Part shown: positions 22,576-26,391 of the stretch, in pieces | How the letters are laid out: each line of letters starts with the position of its first letter | How positions within the stretch are numbered: the stretch's first letter is position 1 | IMG/VR virus record: IMGVR_UViG_3300020195_000150 | Coordinates: 1-26,391 of that record | DNA: 26,391 nucleotides | Reading direction: 5' to 3' (one strand) | Source of the DNA: a virus | Notes under the pieces: model-generated | What the model was told of the DNA's origin: nothing | The model's input: the letters and a program-made list of their open reading frames with translations, nothing else | Databases searched by the model: none | Made by a program: the position numbers and the translations under genes

Positions 22576-22686
22576 CTACCTCCACTCCGAAATTACCAAT
22601 GTCACCACAGCGAGATGACGAATGGAGGCTTGTGTAGCAAGACCGGAATTGTGTGTGCTGTGCCACTTCCAGAACTTGCCAGCCAA
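22576..22686 (-). CDS. Possible 36-aa ORF between decoration and capsid genes
   Basis: TTG 22686 lies eight bases after AAGGA and opens a frame to TAG 22578-22576, which overlaps the capsid ribosome binding region. The product starts MAGKFWKWHSTHNSGLATQA and ends with a hydrophobic stretch HLAVVTLVISEW. It exactly fills the gap, which is typical for this compact operon, but a TTG start and short length keep confidence low. Confidence 0.35.
   Translation of the reverse strand: MAGKFWKWHSTHNSGLATQASIRHLAVVTLVISEWR
22579..22583 (-). promoter_or_regulatory. Shine-Dalgarno GGAGG of the major capsid gene
   Basis: GGAGG is followed after nine bases by ATC 22569. No ATG, GTG or TTG in the capsid frame lies within reach of this site, so it supports the ATC assignment. 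Confidence 0.6.
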
Positions 22687-22697
22687 TTAATAAATCC

Positions 22698-23108
22698 TTA
22701 GATACTCATCTTGCCGGGGTTTACGAAGATCTCAAAGATATCTCCGCTTGCCGCCGCTCGCGTCAGCGCCCTGCCAAGGTAATACCCAACGACAGTGTTA
22801 TTGGCGTTATTAGCTACCGCGCTAGTTCCGCGCCCTGCGCCATGCTGCGTCACCAAGGCACCGATGCCGATCGCACCGGCAGCTTCCATCTTCGTCACGC
22901 CAAAGATACAGACACGCGCGCCCTGTCCAGCCGCTGTCGGCTTATTCGTAAGAACGCCGATAATGGCCGTGCTGGCACTGGCCTGAATCGACTGTGCAAA
23001 CGTACCGGCAGAACCTGAATCTGTCAGGTTCACGCACCGATACTGGAACGCGCTTAGGTCGGCGCTTGCTGGGACAGTAATCTCTACGTTCCAACGTTCT
23101 CCCGGCAT
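22698..23108 (-). CDS. Capsid decoration protein candidate (DUF2190-like)
   Basis: The 136-residue product resembles the small beta-rich decoration/head-fibre proteins encoded between protease and capsid. Its segments include WNVEITVPASADLSAFQYR, then a hydrophobic TAIIGVLTNKPTAAGQGARV and IGIGALVTQHGAGRG, where G-L-(T/Q)-N-K-P, GQ-A-V and the closing G-AL-AA--GD--E pattern are seen in DUF2190-type proteins. It would bind the outside of the expanded capsid to stabilise it. The ATG directly follows the upstream TAA. Confidence 0.65.
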   Translation of the reverse strand: MPGERWNVEITVPASADLSAFQYRCVNLTDSGSAGTFAQSIQASASTAIIGVLTNKPTAAGQGARVCIFGVTKMEAAGAIGIGALVTQHGAGRGTSAVANNANNTVVGYYLGRALTRAAASGDIFEIFVNPGKMSI

Positions 23109-24578
23109 TTACTCATCCTCCCCATAGCCGTAGTTTGTCGGCGCAATTTTCGAAGCCTTGTCCTTCTCGCGGATGTACTCGGTGTAAAGCTTCGGCTGTG
23201 CTTGCGCGATTGCGGCCACCGCGTCGCCCTTGGACTTGTCAGGATGAGCCGTCATCCAAACATCACGCGCTTCGGAAAACTTCTTTTCGGCGTCGCCGCC
23301 CTTCAGTAGCTGGCTCGGGCCGCTTCCCTGACCGACTTCCTTAAAGGCTTCGCCTTCACGCATGGCCTTGGCCGTTGCCCGCGCTTCGCCAACGTAGTCC
23401 TTAAACTCTTCGCTGTCTTCGCCAAATTCCTTGGCGATCAACGCAAGCGTCTTGTGATGCGTCTCATGCTTGCCGTAAAACGGCGGACTGCCGTCGGCCT
23501 CAGCATTGCGGCCCATAATCACGTCGGTAAACCGGCGCATCTGCCCGTCGCCCTCTAGCTTCACCAAACGCTCTTCTGCCGCCTTGCGAAGACCCTTCTC
23601 TTCGTCAAGCTGCTCGGTAAGCTGCTTGGTCTGTGCTTCGACAAATTCCTTTGTCGCGTCGTCTACACCGTCCACGGATTTACCTCCTGCCTTTTTGCTG
23701 GATGCCTTATTTGGGACTTCAATTGATGTATCTTCTTCCCTCCCGACTTTAACTGCCTTAGATGACTTCGTCAGTCCATTGACATGCACATCCCCTACGT
23801 CAATATTAGCCTTCTTCTTGTCGCCCTCGTCCTCGTCTTCTTCATCTGCGGTAAATTTCATGGCGCTAAACGAAAGACTGGCCGTAGGCTTCTCGCCGCT
23901 AGTGTCTATGTCCCACTCACCGGCCTGATAGCTGTCTTCACTTGCTACCATTGGACGCATTGCCTTGTCCTTAAAGAAGGGGCGCGTCGTAATGGCTCCG
24001 CCTACGATTACATTGGCAATCTTCTTACTGGTCGCAGGGTCAGTCCATTCGTCAAACCATTCGGGGCTGAAATACTGGAACGCGTCGCTGGCAATAAGCT
24101 CCTTGCCACGATCTGTCCAATTGACATTCGCTTCAGCGCCACCACGCCCTTCATCAATAAGCATCATCTCGCCGTAGTATCCCACAGCGCCGCTGAGCTT
24201 TGACTGATGCTCGGCATCAATAGGAACTTGTTCTTGATAGACGTGCTGGTTGTGGTTGTCCACGAACTTCTGAATAATCGCGGGAGTCAGGGTAAACTTG
24301 CCGTACTTTGCATGAGAATAAGAGCCTGCCTTGGGGAGCACCTGAATAGTCGCAGGCGGCTCGGCAAACTCGCGCTCCATAAACAAACGCCATTCGCCGT
24401 CGCGGCCGAAGGATTCCGACATGGTCATAGTTTTGTTCTCCGCCTTCTGCGTCCCGCCCGAATGAGCTCTAGCTTGCCTAATAGCAGCTGCTATGTCTTC
24501 CTCAGACATTTCCGTAAGATGGGATTTGTTGTCCCTGAAAAAGGATCCCAACTTTTGCAAAAAATGTGGATTATTCAT
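23109..24578 (-). CDS. Prohead protease/scaffold fusion (Mu gpI-like)
   Basis: The 489-residue product has two parts. Residues about 70-215 resemble Mu gpI-type capsid proteases: EPPATIQVLPKAGSYSHAKYG, PIDAEHQSKLSGAVGYYGEM with a candidate catalytic His in the D-x-E-H segment, and FQYFSPEWFDEWTDP followed by VGGAITTRPFF. Residues about 300-489 are charged and helical (TKQLTEQLDEEKGLRKAAEE), as in scaffolds. An acidic linker (DEEDEDEGDKKK) joins them and contains DVGDVHVN (260-267), which is also found at the capsid N-terminus. In Mu the protease also makes the scaffold and later cleaves it. ATG 24578 has only a weak site (GGGAA). The decoration and capsid genes follow. Confidence 0.8.
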   Translation of the reverse strand: MNNPHFLQKLGSFFRDNKSHLTEMSEEDIAAAIRQARAHSGGTQKAENKTMTMSESFGRDGEWRLFMEREFAEPPATIQVLPKAGSYSHAKYGKFTLTPAIIQKFVDNHNQHVYQEQVPIDAEHQSKLSGAVGYYGEMMLIDEGRGGAEANVNWTDRGKELIASDAFQYFSPEWFDEWTDPATSKKIANVIVGGAITTRPFFKDKAMRPMVASEDSYQAGEWDIDTSGEKPTASLSFSAMKFTADEEDEDEGDKKKANIDVGDVHVNGLTKSSKAVKVGREEDTSIEVPNKASSKKAGGKSVDGVDDATKEFVEAQTKQLTEQLDEEKGLRKAAEERLVKLEGDGQMRRFTDVIMGRNAEADGSPPFYGKHETHHKTLALIAKEFGEDSEEFKDYVGEARATAKAMREGEAFKEVGQGSGPSQLLKGGDAEKKFSEARDVWMTAHPDKSKGDAVAAIAQAQPKLYTEYIREKDKASKIAPTNYGYGEDE

Positions 24579-24602
24579 AGTTCCCGTTTAGTGCTAGGCA
24601 GA

Positions 24603-24618
24603 GCCGCCCGAAGGCGGC
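24603..24618 (-). promoter_or_regulatory. UUCG tetraloop hairpin upstream of the protease gene
   Basis: On the - strand RNA, GCCGCC and GGCGGC form a six-pair all-GC stem closed by the very stable UUCG tetraloop. No T-run follows, so it is not a typical intrinsic terminator. It may stabilise, pause or process the late mRNA about 25 bases before the protease start. Confidence 0.6.
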
Positions 24619-24647
24619 GTGCATGCCCGAGAGCAGTATAGGCTTGC

Positions 24648-24666
24648 GTAGCTCATGTTGAGCTAC
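24648..24666. repeat. Perfect 8-bp inverted repeat in the 100-base gap
   Basis: GTAGCTCA and TGAGCTAC are separated by TGT. It lies about 30 bases from the UUCG hairpin in the same intergenic gap. A protein-binding operator or RNA hairpin is possible; no other part of the gap is explained. Confidence 0.5.
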
Positions 24667-24678
24667 TTACAAGTACAC

Positions 24679-25392
24679 CTAACCCAGTCGTGGCAGAGAT
24701 CCAGTAAACAGCCCTCCCTTCCCGCGCAATGCTCTGCGCCCTGTGGTTGGTTGCGGGACAGTAATCCCAAGCTGGTCGGCGACAGCAAATGTAGAAGCCT
24801 CTTGAATGAATAATTCTATCTCTGCTCGCGTTTCAAGCTCTGCCGCCTCGACATAATTCAATGGCTTAATTCCCGGATGATTGACATACAATACCGTTAT
24901 GACATTTGGCCCGCCCTCGTCGCTCATGGAAAATCTTAGGGCCGCACGGGTGCGATGCTCGGTACTTCTAGAGAATCCAGAAATTCCTGTTCCAAAACCT
25001 CCGCCAGCCCGTATTCCTCTGTAGGGTCCTTGATTTCTCCCCTGAGCGATTCTAAAGACCCTAAAAGGGCTTCCTTCTTTAGAGCCCGCTCTAATAGGCT
25101 GAGCAGTGGCCCTACTGGAGTCAAAATTACGGGGGTAAATAGTATGCGGCTTTGTCCCTCTGTCTAACCACTTGGAGACCGGACTAATTGAATACAGAAG
25201 TGCCCCGTCCGGAAGTGGCCTAATGCGCCAGCTATTGTTCAAAGCTCCCGTTTTTGTGTGTGAGGAAAGCCGTACCTTAATTGCCCTGTCAAGAGTACGC
25301 GCGCCCTCAAAACAGGCATCTCTCGCACTTTCCATTAAGTGCGGCCCGGTGCCTTGCGGAATACTCACTCTAGAGCCGGAAAAACTAATCAT
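24679..25392 (-). CDS. Minor structural protein, possibly HK97 gp10-like
   Basis: The 237-residue product contains ARDACFEGARTLDRAIKVRL, then TKTGALNNSWRIRP and SISPVSKWLDRGTKPHTIYP. This order (helix, T-G-L--SW strand, Y--WLE-GT-PH-I-P) is characteristic of gp10-type neck/tail-completion proteins. The remaining 110 residues are an extension with Gly/Arg-rich RNQGPYRGIRAGGGFG and a helical end. The location upstream of the protease rather than near the tail is unusual for gp10. The start overlaps nothing but follows the upstream TAG by two bases, with no clear ribosome binding site, suggesting coupling. Confidence 0.5.
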   Translation of the reverse strand: MISFSGSRVSIPQGTGPHLMESARDACFEGARTLDRAIKVRLSSHTKTGALNNSWRIRPLPDGALLYSISPVSKWLDRGTKPHTIYPRNFDSSRATAQPIRAGSKEGSPFRVFRIAQGRNQGPYRGIRAGGGFGTGISGFSRSTEHRTRAALRFSMSDEGGPNVITVLYVNHPGIKPLNYVEAAELETRAEIELFIQEASTFAVADQLGITVPQPTTGRRALRGKGGLFTGSLPRLG

Positions 25393-25394
25393 GA

Positions 25395-25727
25395 CTACAG
25401 AACGTTTTCGTCACCAGTGATGTGGAATCCAAGCTGCAATGTCGGTGAGCCAGAAACAAAGATTTGCTGTCCACTTGTTAGTGGCCAGTACACATATGCG
25501 TCATACACGGCCGATCCGGCGATCGGAAAGTTATCATACTTCCGCGTGTCCGTGACATCCGAAGCGCCAAGCGCCATTGAGAATGACCCTGCCGCACCAG
25601 GATTAGAAACATGAACCTGTCGAATAAGCGACACCAAGTTAGTTGGAACATAAGTTGGTGCCGTATATCGCGACGTCGAGGCAACCGCGACCGTACCGCC
25701 TACAAAAACCTTTGGAAGCCTTGCCAT
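25395..25727 (-). CDS. Hypothetical beta-rich virion-type protein, 110 aa
   Basis: ATG 25727 has the strong site GGAGGAGTTAGGTC. The product reads like a beta-sandwich: LPKVFVGGTVAVASTSRYTA, LVSLIRQVHVSNPGAAGSFS and VYWPLTSGQQIFVSGSPTLQ. This pattern (I-----V-N-----F---G ... P---G) is common in small phage structural proteins that bind in or on the virion. The 130-base gap upstream separates it from the sigma-like gene and may contain the late promoter, although no clear -35/-10 pair was found. No family is assigned. Confidence 0.6.
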   Translation of the reverse strand: MARLPKVFVGGTVAVASTSRYTAPTYVPTNLVSLIRQVHVSNPGAAGSFSMALGASDVTDTRKYDNFPIAGSAVYDAYVYWPLTSGQQIFVSGSPTLQLGFHITGDENVL

Positions 25728-25857
25728 GACCTAACTCCTCCTGCTGATTTGCCTAATTACTATATGCTACCAAATCTAATACTACTTCATTTGTCCCCCG
25801 TCGCCTCCACTCACCGACCGGCTATTGGGCGATGTTTAGCAACCGTTAGCGCGCGGG

Positions 25858-26340
25858 CTAATGTTCTGTCCCCCTTGACTCGCGCCAAGTGTTCGTGTGG
25901 AAGTCAAACGTCTCGCCGGAAAGCAGGCGTCTCAACCTACGCCTAGCGTAACCAGCATGCGCCGACTCCAGATTACTCATAGGCAGACGTTGGGCATACA
26001 ACATGATCGCATCGCGTTGCTTGAGTGTGAGGTTTCGCATGGCTTGCTGGAGGTCTACCCTCATGCATATGTCATGCGCTTCAACCGACGCCGTGCGTGC
26101 TGCTACCAGAGGCAACCACTCCGTCCTCATCTCCCCTCGTCGCGTGCGCGGCCCGTAACGCCTAGCAGCGTCGATAGCCGCTCTGCGCGCGAACCCGCCG
26201 CCCATGTTGTAGTCCGACTGCCACCAGCGGATCAGCATGTCCTGTGCGGCGTCGTCACGGTCGGCGGGAGGAATGCCCACACCGGCGGCGACGATCCGGT
26301 AGTAGATGATCCGCCGGTCGTATTCCGACTGCGTTAGCAC
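25858..26340 (-). CDS. Sigma-70-family-like transcription factor, small
   Basis: The 160-residue product has the two-domain plan of ECF-type sigma factors. A region 2-like segment (about 20-62), RDDAAQDMLIRWWQSDYNMG and FARRAAIDAARRYG, resembles the core-binding/-10 recognition helices. A region 4-like segment (about 98-145), LQQAMRNLTLKQRDAIMLYA, is followed by the helix ESAHAGYARRRLRRLL at the place of the -35 reading helix. The latter is less canonical than usual. The GTG start at 26340 overlaps the preceding stop. Its place just before the virion genes suggests a role in late transcription. It might alternatively be an ArpU-like late regulator with only the C-terminal fold. Confidence 0.6.
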   Translation of the reverse strand: MLTQSEYDRRIIYYRIVAAGVGIPPADRDDAAQDMLIRWWQSDYNMGGGFARRAAIDAARRYGPRTRRGEMRTEWLPLVAARTASVEAHDICMRVDLQQAMRNLTLKQRDAIMLYAQRLPMSNLESAHAGYARRRLRRLLSGETFDFHTNTWRESRGTEH

Positions 26341-26391
26341 GACCCGACCTGATAGACACGCCGCACCCAGTACACCGGATCGCCCGCATAG
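26334..26391 (-). CDS. 3' end of an unidentified gene (partial)
   Basis: A frame entering from the right edge ends at TAA 26336-26334 and encodes YAGDPVYWVRRVYQVGSC. It overlaps the GTG start of the sigma-like gene by seven bases, in keeping with the compact operon. Only 18 residues are visible, too few to identify the protein. Confidence 0.4.
   Translation of the reverse strand, partial: YAGDPVYWVRRVYQVGSC

Noticed and set aside
21625-22701. 358-aa + strand frame opposite the capsid gene
   Set aside because: Antisense shadow of a clearly coding region. Its translation has no domain pattern and the start lacks a ribosome binding site.
24603-24618. UUCG hairpin as an intrinsic terminator
   Set aside because: There is no downstream T-tract, and the essential head genes follow in the same direction.
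1-26391. CRISPR arrays, tRNA genes, insertion sequences or integrase
   Set aside because: No regularly spaced repeats, cloverleaf-like sequences, transposase motifs or tyrosine/serine recombinase motifs were recognised on either strand.

Overview
This window is part of a double-stranded DNA tailed-phage genome, probably a long-tailed siphovirus. It could be a prophage or a metagenomic contig. The evidence is a contiguous virion operon: capsid protease/scaffold, capsid decoration protein, major capsid protein, neck proteins, tail tube, frameshifted tail assembly chaperone, tape measure, distal tail protein and baseplate hub. Almost no gene looks bacterial. The host cannot be named. Strong GGAGG ribosome binding sites and a CsrA-family regulator fit a bacterial host, but no taxon follows from this. 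I see no integrase, terminase, portal, endolysin, tRNA or CRISPR array; terminase and portal probably lie beyond the right edge.

Left arm (1-4559, + strand): a tightly packed early/replication cluster with many 1-4 base overlaps. In order it holds the end of a zinc-ribbon protein, a 36-residue protein, a RecA-like ATPase, a small helix-turn-helix regulator, a DUF559/Vsr-like nuclease fold, a small Cys-containing protein, a Cas4/RecB-like PD-(D/E)XK nuclease, two unrecognised proteins, a RuvC/RNase H-like resolvase and a stand-alone copy of the C-terminal domain of B12-dependent ribonucleotide reductase. This looks like a recombination and DNA-metabolism module.

Right arm (26391 down to 4542, - strand): one long late operon. 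It starts with the tail of an unidentified gene and a small sigma-like protein. The head genes follow: two minor structural proteins, a Mu gpI-like protease fused to a scaffold, a decoration protein and the major capsid protein. After three small virion-type genes come two GT4-like glycosyltransferases placed inside the structural block, then a neck/adaptor protein, a tail terminator candidate, two tail tube paralogues, the chaperone with a -1 frameshift extension, the 1729-residue tape measure, a very large distal tail protein with inserted adhesin-like domains and a hub protein with an added N-terminal DNRLRE-like domain. The operon ends with small genes: two tandem mini-proteins related to each other, a helical protein, a two-helix holin candidate and a previously easy-to-miss 58-residue CsrA homologue. 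The csrA gene overlaps the end of the left-arm operon tail to tail.

Most notable points: (1) a phage CsrA with the RNA-binding arginines kept, plus a CsrA-type hairpin inside its own gene; (2) the major capsid protein and one tail tube paralogue both lack any ATG, GTG or TTG at their conserved N-termini and appear to start at ATC behind good Shine-Dalgarno sites; (3) an A8 slippery site that joins the tail chaperone to a 77-residue extension ending exactly at the tape-measure start; (4) an identical eight-residue peptide at the capsid N-terminus and in the protease/scaffold linker.
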